Assembly (NCBI GenBank): GCA_019058515.1
Contig: JAHPYY010000135.1
Coordinates: forward strand, 9,716-73,715
Length of the DNA stretch: 64,000 nucleotides
Source of the DNA: Promethearchaeota archaeon
GTDB taxonomy: Archaea > Asgardarchaeota > Lokiarchaeia > Sigynarchaeales > SOKP01
Direction of reading: 5' to 3'
Part shown: positions 44,741-53,615 of the stretch, piece by piece
How the letters are laid out: every line of letters starts with the position of its first letter
Position numbering within the stretch: the first letter of the stretch is position 1
The notes under the pieces: generated by a model
Database searches by the model: none
Told to the model about the DNA's origin: nothing
Seen by the model: only the letters and a program-made list of their open reading frames with translations
Made by a program: the position numbers and the translations under genes

Positions 44741-45784
44741 CTATATTTGATATCTTTGATCAATTACATTCTGCGTCTGCATCCTCAGTGGAACAGGATT
44801 GTTTTCTTTGTATCCACCCCGTTTTGAGACAAAATAAAACTGGATGGGCACCTCTTCGTGAATAAGAGTTATTCCTCTAGTTTTATTGTCCTCAGAACTG
44901 AATTCTACTACTTCACCAAGTCCAATACCGTCTCTCACTGAGAAATTTAACTTAACCTCCTTGAGTATTAGATTTAATTTCTCGAGATAATTTTCCGGTT
45001 GAATAGGTACTTTTTCCTTTTGAAACCTTAACGCTTCAATTGCAAACGCATTTAAAATGTCTTCTCTCATATCGGTCCACACATTAGATTTTGCGTATAT
45101 TTCCATTCCTGTGAATTCTCCGTTAATGAATACTGCAATTCCACATTGATTAGGCAAATTTTTGAAGAAGTTAGTGTAATTCTCAGTTTTTCCTCCGATG
45201 GTTTTCGTCATTTCCACATAACTGTGAGTAGGGGCAATGTGTAACGCGTAATTCATTTCGCTTCGATGAGCTTGAATCTCTTGCCACACCGCGTTTTGTC
45301 CATGCGAAGAAATCGCTTCGTAGGCGACATTTGGATGTAATCGCACGGTCGATGACCTAAATTTCTTTCCTGCTTTATAATTCCATCGAGATTGTTCTAC
45401 ACATTTGGCTGGGACAGAATACCTATTGATGGGTGCGGTGTTTGTTGGGTTAGTCCCCATAACTTTCTTACCAGAGGGTATTAATATAGGCTCCCAAATT
45501 GTACGATCTTGTTTTCCACCTTTTACCGTAACTCCAAAAGGTATTAAAACGCTCTGTTGTCCGCTGTTTATAACTTCCAATTGACTTACTGAATCAGTTT
45601 CAAGAATTTCTACGGAATTTAATTGTTCTTCTTGATTAATCGTAATAAACTCTAAATCAATATTGTTTGAGATTGTAATAGGAATAACGGTCATATTTTC
45701 ATGAAATTGTGGAGATTGAAATGTGAAGGTTTTTGATGGATTTTTGAACAAACTTTCAGTTATTTGAATGCTCTTTCCTTTCAT
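44741..45784 (-). CDS. ARPP-1/DUF6569-like protein
   Basis: About 347 residues. Segments QLEVINSGQQSVLIPFGVTVKGGKQDRTIWEPILIPSGKK, YSVPAKCVEQSRWNYKAGKKFRSS and NQCGIAVFINGEFTGMEIY match the ARPP-1/DUF6569 family, in which a conserved V-x-C-V-E-x-x-R-W stretch is typical. These proteins have been predicted to be involved in stress or conflict-type systems; their biochemistry is unknown. I use ATG 45784 with an AGTGA site upstream. The gene overlaps the end of the winged-helix gene at 45756-46214 by 29 bases, so the two are translationally coupled and probably work together. Confidence 0.72.
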   Translation of the reverse strand: MKGKSIQITESLFKNPSKTFTFQSPQFHENMTVIPITISNNIDLEFITINQEEQLNSVEILETDSVSQLEVINSGQQSVLIPFGVTVKGGKQDRTIWEPILIPSGKKVMGTNPTNTAPINRYSVPAKCVEQSRWNYKAGKKFRSSTVRLHPNVAYEAISSHGQNAVWQEIQAHRSEMNYALHIAPTHSYVEMTKTIGGKTENYTNFFKNLPNQCGIAVFINGEFTGMEIYAKSNVWTDMREDILNAFAIEALRFQKEKVPIQPENYLEKLNLILKEVKLNFSVRDGIGLGEVVEFSSEDNKTRGITLIHEEVPIQFYFVSKRGGYKENNPVPLRMQTQNVIDQRYQI

Positions 45785-46214
45785 TTTGTTCACTCTTATT
45801 TTTCATTTTCTTTTTTTTTTCTGGTTCAGACGACTCATAAAGTGGTTCAATAAATTTATTTACAATATGCTCTCCGTTTTTAGTAAGCTCAACGCCATAC
45901 GAAACTTTTAATTTTCCCCTCTCATTTATTCCGTTTATTCTCGTACCTTTCTTTTTTGGGATTTCCTCCTCATTTACCTCTTCAGTATGAGTTTGGATTA
46001 ATCCTTCTTTCTTTAACGCTTGTATATGGTAATTAATATTCTGTTTCTGTAATCCTATATTCTCTGCTAAATCTATCGTGCGTTGAGGCTGTTGAGACAA
46101 TTCTTTAAGAATATCCGCTCGAACTGGGCTTCTAAACACAAGTCCAACCTTTTTAAAAATCGGCTTTTTCTTATCCTTTTTTTTAGATTCTTCTTTATCT
46201 TCCAAATTAATCAC
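45756..46214 (-). CDS. ArsR-type winged-helix regulator
   Basis: 152 residues. A lysine-rich N-terminus precedes a winged helix: FRSPVRADILKELSQQPQRTIDLAENIGLQKQNINYHIQALKKEGLI, with the recognition helix QKQNINYHIQALKKEG. The wing region is unusually charged (TEEVNEEEIPKKKG), and the C-terminus is Lys/Glu-rich. It likely controls its own operon with the ARPP-1-like gene that overlaps its end. The start codon is probably GTG 46214 or TTG 46205. The C-terminal ~25 residues are encoded by the overlap region. Confidence 0.82.
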   Translation of the reverse strand: MINLEDKEESKKKDKKKPIFKKVGLVFRSPVRADILKELSQQPQRTIDLAENIGLQKQNINYHIQALKKEGLIQTHTEEVNEEEIPKKKGTRINGINERGKLKVSYGVELTKNGEHIVNKFIEPLYESSEPEKKKKMKNKSEQNERKEHSNN

Positions 46215-46339
46215 TTTAAAAGTCGTAAAAACTTTTTTATAGTAAAAACTTTTTTTACTGTAACAAAAATAGTGACTCTAATATTTAAATATTTGCTCCA
46301 AAAAAATGAGGATAAAAGAGGAGTAAGAAGGCAAAAATG

Positions 46340-46582
46340 TTATTCAATGCCTGCTTCTTGAGCAAAACTAATTAAAACAGAACGATCTTTAAAATTTTTC
46401 TTACTAAATGGCTTTTTTAGATATTTCTGAGAGAAAGCATTGATTACTTTATTGACTGAGAACCAATTATCCTCAACTTTTTGTCCAGACAATTTTAAGG
46501 CTTCGTTATAATATTGGATTGCGTCTTTATGTTTAAGAAGTAAGTCACTTAAAATACCTAATAATTCCCTTTTTAATTTTCT
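46340..46582 (-). pseudogene. C-terminal remnant of a TPR protein
   Basis: An 80-codon frame without any start codon, ending at TAA 46342-46340. It reads LLLKHKDAIQYYNEALKLSGQK, a TPR-like helix pair, then NWFSVNKVINAFSQKYLKKPFSK and QEAGIE. The upstream limit is a TGA at 46583-46585, and the frame overlaps the last codons of the MFS gene. The pattern suggests a TPR gene whose 5' part was lost when the MFS gene became its neighbour. It does not match the 34-residue TPR protein at 20969-21928 closely. Confidence 0.45.
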
Positions 46583-47829
46583 TCAATAGGCTTTACATTT
46601 CTGGACAGAAAAACCATAATAACTACTAAAACTAAGCTGAAAGAAGCTAAAAACATGAATAATATGAAAATGTCTACTTCTATTACAAAACCCGCAACAA
46701 TAGGAGTAATTGCAAACCCAGTCCCAATCATTATCTCGTTAATTGTTGCATATTTCGTGGAATTTTTAGCAGTACCATAATCAATCATTATTTTCATTGA
46801 TGTACCTTGAATTAATCCTAAACCAAGTCCTGCTATTACGAAAATTACACCAATAAAAAAGACAATTTTTCCAACCAAAACTACCAAGATTGCAATAATT
46901 GCAATTTCTATGAGACTTACAAACACGACAAACTTTTTAATATGGACTTTAAAATAATTGATTAAAATTATACCAGTTAATTGAGTAACTTGAATGCCAA
47001 ATTGGAGGAGATAGGCGTAATAGGAGGGATTATCCGTACTTTTGAGAAAGACGGGAAAACTAAACACGAAGAGAGATTGAGAGATTGCTAAGTAAGTTAT
47101 CCCTATCCACGAAAACAATATTGGAAATATAATCATGTGAGTATTGTTCCCGTTCGCATTTGCCTTTTCAACTTTACTCTCCGAGAACAACTGAGTTTTA
47201 CTCTTCGTTTCTTCAGGTTTGTCTGAAGTTATGAATAAACTAATTGGTAATAAGCTTAAAGAAACGATCAGTGATAAGACCATGCCCATATAATCGTCCC
47301 AAGCAAACGCCCAAAGAAACCCAACCAATATCCCGGTCAAAAAACCTGCATTCCATGACATATTGAAGTTTTTGAAGTTCGTCTTTGACTTTTCTTCTGA
47401 GCTAACGTTTTGCCACGAACTTAGAATATTTAAGATATTGGGCCAAAATAGGCCTAGAAATAAACCGCTTAATATGCGAATTATAATTAAAACCACAGGT
47501 TCAAATATTATCATTTGCAGACTCATCAAAATCGGAGCCGCAATTGATGATATAACGATTGCTCTTTTATTACCTATTTTTGACGCAGCTAATTGACCAA
47601 AAAGTGGTCCAACGATGTATGCAAGAGCTCCAGCAGATGAGATTACACCCAGAACGCTTTCCGTAATATTCATTTCGAAGTACAAAAAGTTTTGGAAAGC
47701 GCGCTCAAAAATTGCGACAAAAAGTAGGCGTATAAAGGCTACAGCATAAATAGGCCAGGTTCTATAATTTGCTAAGAGAGTCATTTCCTCCTCGAGAGAT
47801 TCTATGGGTAAGTTGCGGGAGGCTTGCAT
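46573..47829 (-). CDS. MFS transporter
   Basis: About 418 residues and twelve helices in two halves. The loop FGQLAASKIGNKRAIVISSI after helix 2 is the MFS motif A variant, with a central charged loop (SDKPEETKSKTQLFSESKVEK) between the halves. The substrate is unknown; the general form resembles drug/multidrug or small-metabolite exporters. I prefer ATG 47829 (MQASRN). A TTG at 47871 would lie within about 25 bases of the TATA-like box inside the inverted repeat at 47877-47906, where the transcript should begin. The downstream end abuts a TPR remnant. Confidence 0.8.
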   Translation of the reverse strand: MQASRNLPIESLEEEMTLLANYRTWPIYAVAFIRLLFVAIFERAFQNFLYFEMNITESVLGVISSAGALAYIVGPLFGQLAASKIGNKRAIVISSIAAPILMSLQMIIFEPVVLIIIRILSGLFLGLFWPNILNILSSWQNVSSEEKSKTNFKNFNMSWNAGFLTGILVGFLWAFAWDDYMGMVLSLIVSLSLLPISLFITSDKPEETKSKTQLFSESKVEKANANGNNTHMIIFPILFSWIGITYLAISQSLFVFSFPVFLKSTDNPSYYAYLLQFGIQVTQLTGIILINYFKVHIKKFVVFVSLIEIAIIAILVVLVGKIVFFIGVIFVIAGLGLGLIQGTSMKIMIDYGTAKNSTKYATINEIMIGTGFAITPIVAGFVIEVDIFILFMFLASFSLVLVVIMVFLSRNVKPIEEN

Positions 47830-47876
47830 ATTATGACTCTCTTTTGTGCAGTAAAAAGCAATTAACCTCAAAAATT

Positions 47877-47906
47877 TTCTGGTATCGGAAGTTATAAATA
47901 CCAGAA
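47877..47906 (-). promoter_or_regulatory. inverted repeat flanking a TATA box (likely repressor operator)
   Basis: Two perfect nine-base arms TTCTGGTAT (47877-47885) and ATACCAGAA (47898-47906) are separated by 12 bases. The spacer and right arm contain a TTATAAATA stretch, a TATA box on the minus strand at the proper distance from the MFS start. A dimeric regulator bound here would block TBP. Confidence 0.6.
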
Positions 47907-48122
47907 ATCGCTAATATATTAGACTATCTCAAATTAGACATATAGGAATATTGGGAAAAATGATTTCAACGGCTTTTTTAGAAATTGTTCGGTAGGGGGT
48001 AATATCCTACTTCAGGGATTCATATTTCCTAATGAAGATATGTCAATTGTTATGATTTGTGATTAATTTCTCTCGTCCTGAAGATAGAGAGTCCCAACTT
48101 AATTTGAGTTTTATTCTTTTTT

Positions 48123-48890
48123 TTAGAAATTATAATGAGTGTTGCACACTTTAAAACCCAGCTTTTTATAGAGATGTAGCGCTGGAGGGTTGTCAACTCT
48201 GACCATGATAAAACACTTATTGTGTTCTTTAAAAATGTGTTTTAAAGCTGATGATATTAAGGAACTTGCCAAACCTTTATTCTTATAATCGGAATCCGTG
48301 GCTACGATTGTAATGTATCCGATCTTGTCATATATCCATATTCCCGTGACGCAAACCAATTTATTTCGCCTTGAAATTCCAAACCAAACTGTATTCTCGT
48401 CAAACGTGAGTTTATCTGGTTGGTTGTCTCCCCAAAAAACTGGGTCTGCGTTTTTCATCAAAACGCTGATGTTTTGTCGATGATCTTCCGTCAAAATGTT
48501 AAAAGAATGCGATTCAAAGTAATTTTGTTCACCGCGCTTAACCCTCATCCGGTAAAGAGTTGTAGCGAGCTCATATTCTGGATAACGATCTTTAATTAAA
48601 CTCTTATGTTCTTCGAACCCTGTAACCGATTTAGGCTCAAATTCGTTAAGAATCGTGACATGTTTCAGCAAAAACTCAACCCCCTCTAAACTCCCCCTAA
48701 CTTGAATTCGTTCTTCGTTCCATATTAATAACATAGCACATACAGTATTATTATCGACGGCAATGAATATTTTTGTTTTTTCAGGGTATTGGGCATAATC
48801 TAAGCGAAAAAAGAAGTATTCTTCATAATTATCTTTTACATCCTCATAAAATATTACATCGTTGGATCTTGAAACCGTTAAAATTTCCAT
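48123..48890 (-). CDS. GNAT acetyltransferase
   Basis: 255 residues. The C-terminal half has the GNAT core: VWFGISRRNKLVCVTGIWIYDKIGYITIVATDSDYKNKGLASSLISSALKHIF, with the acetyl-CoA loop KNKGLASSL, then MVRVDNPPALHLYKKLGFKV. The N-terminal half is a second alpha/beta unit that may be a degenerate GNAT domain, as in FR47-like proteins. The ATG at 48890 is used. The substrate is unknown. It is convergent with nothing close; a 390-base region with gene remnants lies upstream. Confidence 0.85.
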   Translation of the reverse strand: MEILTVSRSNDVIFYEDVKDNYEEYFFFRLDYAQYPEKTKIFIAVDNNTVCAMLLIWNEERIQVRGSLEGVEFLLKHVTILNEFEPKSVTGFEEHKSLIKDRYPEYELATTLYRMRVKRGEQNYFESHSFNILTEDHRQNISVLMKNADPVFWGDNQPDKLTFDENTVWFGISRRNKLVCVTGIWIYDKIGYITIVATDSDYKNKGLASSLISSALKHIFKEHNKCFIMVRVDNPPALHLYKKLGFKVCNTHYNF

Positions 48891-48985
48891 AATTAGTATT
48901 AATTTATATTGAGTGTGATTCTAAAAGTTGATGAATCCTCTTAAAATTACACACTCAAGTTGTTTTTATTGGAATTCATATTTAA

Positions 48986-49138
48986 ATAATTGTATTATTA
49001 CCATCGTGGATTATTTTACTCATTATTTTAGTTTTCATTTTACTTTTTTCGAAGTACGAAATTAACATAAATTTAGGTGTAGCGACCTTCATTTTTGCCT
49101 TACTTGCCCAAATTGACCCATTTAGGTTTCTCAGTTAG
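48986..49138 (+). pseudogene. hydrophobic remnant, possibly the start of a DUF401-like transporter
   Basis: A 50-codon frame lacking ATG/GTG/TTG start and ending TAG 49136: VLLPSWIILLIILVFILLFS, then INLGVATFIFALLAQIDPF. The pattern (helix, short basic turn, N-x-G-V-A helix) is that of the first helices of DUF401-type integral membrane proteins. Only this part exists; the following bases contain further stops. It may be a decayed gene or a chance hydrophobic frame in AT-rich DNA. Confidence 0.25.
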
Positions 49139-49282
49139 TGTCTCAACATAAGGGATATTCCTCATCGTAATTGAGAAAAAGCTTGCAGAAGAGAGTTTTC
49201 CACTTGATCTATCAAAATCTTTAAATAAAAATGAAGCCTATTTATGAATAACTCATAGTTATGAAACTAAAGGGAGGTGCGA

Positions 49283-49615
49283 ATGAAGCGAATAGTAAAG
49301 CTTAGTATTAAATGGTTTTTTTTTAACGTAATTGTAATTTTCGGCGTTCTTTTTATGTCCTTTCTCATTTTTCGGCTTATGCCCGGAGATCCAGTAATAA
49401 ATCAATTGCCCCCGAATTTCACACCAGAGGAATATATTGAGAAACGTAATGAACTTGGCTTAGATAAACCGTTCTTTTTGCAATACTTTTACTTTTTAGG
49501 GAATCTGTTTTTTGGGAATTTATTATTATCATTAGTAATTCTATTCGGATTAAGTTTGGCAATCGCGTTAGCGACTGCGTTCATAGAGAACAAGTTTCGA
49601 AAGCCGAAAGAGTAG
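49283..49615 (+). pseudogene. truncated ABC transporter permease (OppB/DppB type)
   Basis: 110 residues. The N-terminal two thirds match the first part of dipeptide/oligopeptide permeases: a signal-anchor helix, FRLMPGDPVINQLPPNFTPEEYIEKR, then ELGLDKPFFLQYFYFLGNLFFGN. In intact proteins (~310-340 residues) this is followed by several helices with the EAA loop; here it jumps directly to one helix and a charged end (IENKFRKPKE). The central ~200 residues are missing. The start codon has an excellent GGAGGT site, so a small protein may still be made. No other Opp/Dpp genes are nearby. Remnant or small derivative protein. Confidence 0.6.
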
Positions 49616-49769
49616 TCGATAAAAAAATAAAGGTCAAGAATCTATCTTAGATAACGGTTAAAAAATGGTTGCTTTTTCCGAAATTTTCTTTTTTTTTAGA
49701 AATGATTAATTTTTTTTCTTGATTAAAACAAAAAAGACGGAGAAATTAAGCATTCATCGATGTACGGTA

Positions 49770-50264
49770 TTATTTTTCAATTTCAATTTTGGCAAAATTT
49801 ACTAACCCTCCAAATTCAATTATTCTTTGCAGAAAAGAAGGAAAATGTGTAAAGGAAAAAGATTGGCTTGAAGTTAAATTCATTACAATCCCTTTATCGA
49901 AATCAGCCTTTAGCATATCCCCTGTATTAAAAACGCTTACTTCGTAGAATTGAAGAATCGGAAGTCCAATATTAATTGCGTTTCTGAAAAATATTCTGGC
50001 AAAGCTGGGAGCAATAATTAACTCTATACCAGAGGCTTTCAAGGCGATTGGCGCTTGCTCTCTACTCGATCCACAGCCAAAATTAGATCCAGCTACTAAG
50101 ATGGTTGCTTGAAGCTGAGCTTTCAGTTTTAAAAAATTAGGATCCAAATCTTCCATACAATATTTTGCTAAGTATTGAGGTTCTGAACTAGTCAAATATC
50201 GAGCAGGAATGATTAAGTCCGTATTAATATCTTTTTGAGCGTATTTAATTACTGTACCTTTCAT
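49770..50264 (-). CDS. leuD: 3-isopropylmalate dehydratase small subunit
   Basis: 164 residues. The swivelling aconitase domain is complete: [47 protein letters not shown] with the substrate-loop serine and arginine, and [20 protein letters not shown]. It partners with LeuC to isomerise 2- to 3-isopropylmalate. I chose ATG 50264, with AAGGTTG about eight bases upstream, over TTG 50273 and ATG 50270, which lie too close to that site. Archaeal small subunits of this size can also serve homoaconitase or methylmalate pathways, but the leuA-leuC context favours leucine synthesis. It is the last gene of the leuA-leuC-leuD operon. Confidence 0.9.
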   Translation of the reverse strand: MKGTVIKYAQKDINTDLIIPARYLTSSEPQYLAKYCMEDLDPNFLKLKAQLQATILVAGSNFGCGSSREQAPIALKASGIELIIAPSFARIFFRNAINIGLPILQFYEVSVFNTGDMLKADFDKGIVMNLTSSQSFSFTHFPSFLQRIIEFGGLVNFAKIEIEK

Positions 50265-50297
50265 ATTCATCAACCTTCTAAATTATTATTTAATGTG

Positions 50298-51572
50298 TTA
50301 TAAATTCTCGGGAGAGGTAATGTAACCTTTTAAAGCAGAAGCTGCAGCAACAGCAGGATTTGATAAGTAAACTTCGCTTTCCATGTGTCCCATCCTTCCT
50401 ACGAAATTTCTATTCGTAGTTGAAATCGCTTTTTCTCCCGGTGCTAACACTCCCATATGCCCTCCTAAACAGGGACCACAGGTAGGTGTAGAGACTATAG
50501 CTCCCGCACTAAGGAAGATTTCTATCAATCCTTTTTTAATGGCATTTAACTGAATGCGTGGCGTACCTGGTATTACGATGCATCTCACTTCTGGATGAAT
50601 TTTGCGATTGTTCATTATCTTTGCGGCTATTCTTAAATCTTCCAACCGTCCATTAGTACACGAACCAATTACTGCTTGATTGATTGGAACTCTTAAGGAA
50701 TCTATTTCCGATATCGGCTTAACATTACTTGGTGAATGAGGAAGTGCTACTTGAGGTTCAATTTGCGAACATTCGAACTCAAAAATCCCATTGTATGTCG
50801 CATCGGAATCATTTTCATACGATTTATAGTTAGAAATTCCGACTGTCTCAAGGTATTTTTGAGTGACTTTATCGGGAGCAATGAAACCTGTCTTCGCTCC
50901 TGCTTCGATCGCCATATTACACATAGTAAAACGGTTTGCCATCGATAATGAGCCAATGACTTCACCTGTAAATTCCATAACCTTGTAGGTTGCTCCGTCA
51001 ACTCCGATTTGACCAATAGTATATAATATCAAATCTTTACCAGAAACCCACTTGTGTAGGCGACCTGAATAATTGAATTTCATTGTTTTTGGAACTCGAA
51101 GCCAACACTTGCCTAATGCCATTGCTACCCCTAAGTCAGTTGAACCAACACCAGTTGAAAACGCTCCTAATGCTCCGTATGTGCATGTGTGTGAATCTGC
51201 TCCAATGAGTATTTCACCAGGAGCTATTAGTCCTTGCTCGGGAATTAGACAGTGTTCGATCCCAACTCTTCCAACCTCGTAATAATGGGATATCTTGTAC
51301 TTTTTCGCAAACTCCCTTAAAAATTTGCATTGATTTGCGGAAGCGACATCTTTATTCGGAGTAAAATGGTCTGGAATTAATATGACTTTATCAGGATCGA
51401 ACACTTTGCCCTCCGTTCCTTCTACGACTTTCTCGAAGACTTCAATAGCCTTTGGAGCGGTTATATCGTTAGCTAAACATTTATCGATATTGACTAATAC
51501 AAAATCTCCGGCTGATACTTCTCTTCCTTCGCAATGATCTCTTAATATCTTCTCTGTAATTGTAGCACTCAT
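50298..51572 (-). CDS. leuC: 3-isopropylmalate dehydratase large subunit
   Basis: About 424 residues with the aconitase catalytic core. The [4Fe-4S] cluster ligands lie in GADSHTCTYGALGAFSTG and STPTCGPCLGGHMGVLAPGE. Other motifs are NQAVIGSCTNGRLEDLRIAA and STTNRNFVGRMGHMESEVYL. It forms the isopropylmalate isomerase with LeuD. The start is ATG 51572 (MSATITEKIL); a GTG at 51584 overlaps the leuA stop. The operon order leuA-leuC-leuD with 11-35 base gaps is conventional. leuB (3-isopropylmalate dehydrogenase) is not in this window. Confidence 0.93.
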   Translation of the reverse strand: MSATITEKILRDHCEGREVSAGDFVLVNIDKCLANDITAPKAIEVFEKVVEGTEGKVFDPDKVILIPDHFTPNKDVASANQCKFLREFAKKYKISHYYEVGRVGIEHCLIPEQGLIAPGEILIGADSHTCTYGALGAFSTGVGSTDLGVAMALGKCWLRVPKTMKFNYSGRLHKWVSGKDLILYTIGQIGVDGATYKVMEFTGEVIGSLSMANRFTMCNMAIEAGAKTGFIAPDKVTQKYLETVGISNYKSYENDSDATYNGIFEFECSQIEPQVALPHSPSNVKPISEIDSLRVPINQAVIGSCTNGRLEDLRIAAKIMNNRKIHPEVRCIVIPGTPRIQLNAIKKGLIEIFLSAGAIVSTPTCGPCLGGHMGVLAPGEKAISTTNRNFVGRMGHMESEVYLSNPAVAAASALKGYITSPENL

Positions 51573-51583
51573 AAAACTAACCA

Positions 51584-53209
51584 CTACTCAATTAGGAAAG
51601 CCGATTTTTTCTTTACAATAAGATTTAATCCTTTTATTAAAGATAATACTGAACTCATAACAATGTCTTCGTGAATCGCACTGGCTTTAACCACGGTATT
51701 ACTGTCAAGGTCCATGATTTCTATGGTTACATGCCCTAATGCTTCAGTTCCCCCAGTTATTGCGTCTAGTTGGAAATTTAGTAATTTTATTTTGCTCATT
51801 GGCTTAAAACAGTTAACGATTGCTTTACATGAAGCGTCCACTGGCCCTACTCCCGTTGCGGATGCTAGTTTTTCAATGACATTTCCGTTATTTTTGATTT
51901 TTAATCGCACTGTCGATGTTGGAGTGACAGTCCCCGTTAATATTGTTAACTCTTCCAGCATGACATGTTGTTCTTCTTGTGGTAATTCCCCTAGTGTATC
52001 TTTTAAGATGGCTAAGAAATCTTCCTCCGAGACTTCGTGCCCCTTATCGCCAAATCGCTTAACATGGTTCATGATTTTTGCGAATTGTTCGTCGTTAGGG
52101 GAAACCCCTAAGTCATTTATTTTCGCTCTTAAAGCGTGGGCTCCTGTGTGCTTCCCTAATTTTATGGATTGTCTTATTATCGCCCCTACATCATCAGTAC
52201 GACGAATTCCTATTAGCTCAGGAGTAATAGGTTCGTATGTGCGAGCGTGTTTAATCATTGCATGAGCGTGAATCCCAGATTCGTGTGCAAAGGCGTTTTG
52301 TCCAATAAGAGGGGTTAGCCTTCCGATTTTAATTTTCCCTCCACAGAAACTCTCAACCAACTTCGCCATAGGAAATATTCTCTTTGTATTAATATTCATT
52401 GGAATTTGATACAACGCATAAAGAGACATAGCAGTTTCCTCAAATGATGCGTTTCCAGCTCGTTCTCCTAAACCTAATATAGTAGTTTGGGCTTCTGAAG
52501 CGCCATTTTCAAAACCTGCAATTGTGTTTGCCACTGACAAACCAAAATCGTTATGACAATGAACTGCGATGCGAATATTTTTTGGAATTGCATTGTATAC
52601 CTTTTTTACTATAAAACCAAATGCGTTTGGAGTAATTGTGCCAACTGTATCAGGAATATTTATTCTGGTGGCTCCGCATTCAATTGCCTTCTGATTTGCT
52701 TGAATTAAAAAGTCCATGTCGGAACGAGTGGCATCTTCTGCTGAAAATAGCACGGTTTCGTAGTGTTCCTTCGCATACGACACGTATTTCTCTATTTGGT
52801 TTATAACTTGCTCTCTGGTCATTTGGAGCTTGTTTTTCATATGCAAATCCGATGTGGCAATAAAAACATGTATACTGTCCATATCCGCTTCAATTACCCT
52901 GTCTATATCTGGCTTAGCCATTCTTGCTAACCCCATAACTTCGAGGTCTAATCCTAATTTAGAAATGTCTCTGCACGACTCAAAATCTCCTTGGGAGGTT
53001 ATTGGAAAACCTCCTTCAATAATATCTATGCCAAGTTCGTCCAATGCTCTCGCAATAGACAACTTCTCTTCGCGAGTAAAACTAATTCCGGGCGTTTGTT
53101 CCCCATCCCGCAAGGTGGTGTCAAAAAAGTAGGCTCTTTTTGGAAGATTCAAGGTTCCACTTAACTTTTGCATCATTTCCGATACATTAATATCGTTTTT
53201 GTCGTTCAT
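51584..53209 (-). CDS. leuA: 2-isopropylmalate synthase (LeuA family)
   Basis: 541 residues. The HMGL-like barrel has FFDTTLRDGEQTPGISFT with the metal-binding Asp, then HCHNDFGLSVANTIAGFENGASEAQTTILGLGERAGNASFEE with the histidine ligands. The C-terminal ~130 residues are the LeuA dimer allosteric domain (TSTVRLKIKNNG...TGVGPVDA...LDAITGGTEALGHVTIEIM), where leucine feedback normally acts. It condenses acetyl-CoA with 2-oxoisovalerate. In archaea close relatives act as citramalate or homocitrate synthases, but the leuC-leuD partners favour LeuA. A leucine-rich leader ORF and a hairpin with U-tract precede it (53265-53416). Confidence 0.9.
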   Translation of the reverse strand: MNDKNDINVSEMMQKLSGTLNLPKRAYFFDTTLRDGEQTPGISFTREEKLSIARALDELGIDIIEGGFPITSQGDFESCRDISKLGLDLEVMGLARMAKPDIDRVIEADMDSIHVFIATSDLHMKNKLQMTREQVINQIEKYVSYAKEHYETVLFSAEDATRSDMDFLIQANQKAIECGATRINIPDTVGTITPNAFGFIVKKVYNAIPKNIRIAVHCHNDFGLSVANTIAGFENGASEAQTTILGLGERAGNASFEETAMSLYALYQIPMNINTKRIFPMAKLVESFCGGKIKIGRLTPLIGQNAFAHESGIHAHAMIKHARTYEPITPELIGIRRTDDVGAIIRQSIKLGKHTGAHALRAKINDLGVSPNDEQFAKIMNHVKRFGDKGHEVSEEDFLAILKDTLGELPQEEQHVMLEELTILTGTVTPTSTVRLKIKNNGNVIEKLASATGVGPVDASCKAIVNCFKPMSKIKLLNFQLDAITGGTEALGHVTIEIMDLDSNTVVKASAIHEDIVMSSVLSLIKGLNLIVKKKSAFLIE

Positions 53210-53264
53210 TTTATTTCTCTCTCAAATTTTTGTCTGGTTTGAGCTTCCTAACGTTAATAAGAAG

Positions 53265-53303
53265 AAAAAATACACACTTCCTATCCTATTGCCGGAGGAA
53301 GCG
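53265..53303 (-). terminator. hairpin plus U-tract between leader ORF and leuA (candidate attenuator)
   Basis: On the minus strand CGCTTCCT (53303-53296) pairs with AGGAAGTG (53282-53275), eight pairs with one G-U, loop 13 bases, followed by TGTA and a T-rich run (53270-53261). It starts two bases after the leader stop codon. The same 5' arm can pair perfectly with AGGAAGC at 53249-53243, giving an alternative structure. Confidence 0.5.
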
Positions 53304-53305
53304 CT

Positions 53306-53416
53306 CTATAATAACAATAATAAAGGTGATAAGTCTTTTAACAAAGATTCTAATAGAAATCGTCCACTCGCAATTAATAAGTTCTCTATGTCTTGAGTGG
53401 TAATTAAGGTTTTCAT
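53306..53416 (-). CDS. leucine-rich leader peptide upstream of leuA
   Basis: A 36-codon frame from ATG 53416 to TAG 53308-53306. It contains 13 leucines, including five consecutive leucine codons (TTA TTA TTG TTA TTA) directly before the stop, reading SPLLLLL-stop. A hairpin with a U-tract follows at once, then leuA begins about 95 bases later. This is the layout of bacterial leucine-operon leader peptides that sense charged tRNA-Leu by ribosome stalling. Translational start support is modest (weak GGA upstream). The N-terminal part (TTQDIENLLIASG) resembles ordinary protein, so it could instead be a small gene or remnant; the leucine run may partly reflect AT-rich composition. Confidence 0.5.
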   Translation of the reverse strand: MKTLITTQDIENLLIASGRFLLESLLKDLSPLLLLL

Positions 53417-53615
53417 TTTATTTTCCATTTAGAATCTAAGTGTTAGTTAAATGAACCATTCCTAACATTAAAGTTTTAGCAATTTTGTGCTTCATTAAAA
53501 TATGCAATTTTTAGATAGGTAATAGTAAATCCATTTTATTTCAATCCAAAGTCTTTTAAATGATTGTACAAATAGATTGATGAACATTCAATGAATTAAA
53601 TTGCTGGAGAGCTTA

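Noticed and set aside
51714..52265. Long plus-strand open frame inside leuA
   Set aside because: It is antisense to a clear leuA gene and shows no protein-like motifs.
53199..53396. Plus-strand frame of about 65 codons upstream of leuA
   Set aside because: Composition is low-complexity and Asn/Lys-rich without a ribosome binding site; it is antisense to the leader region.
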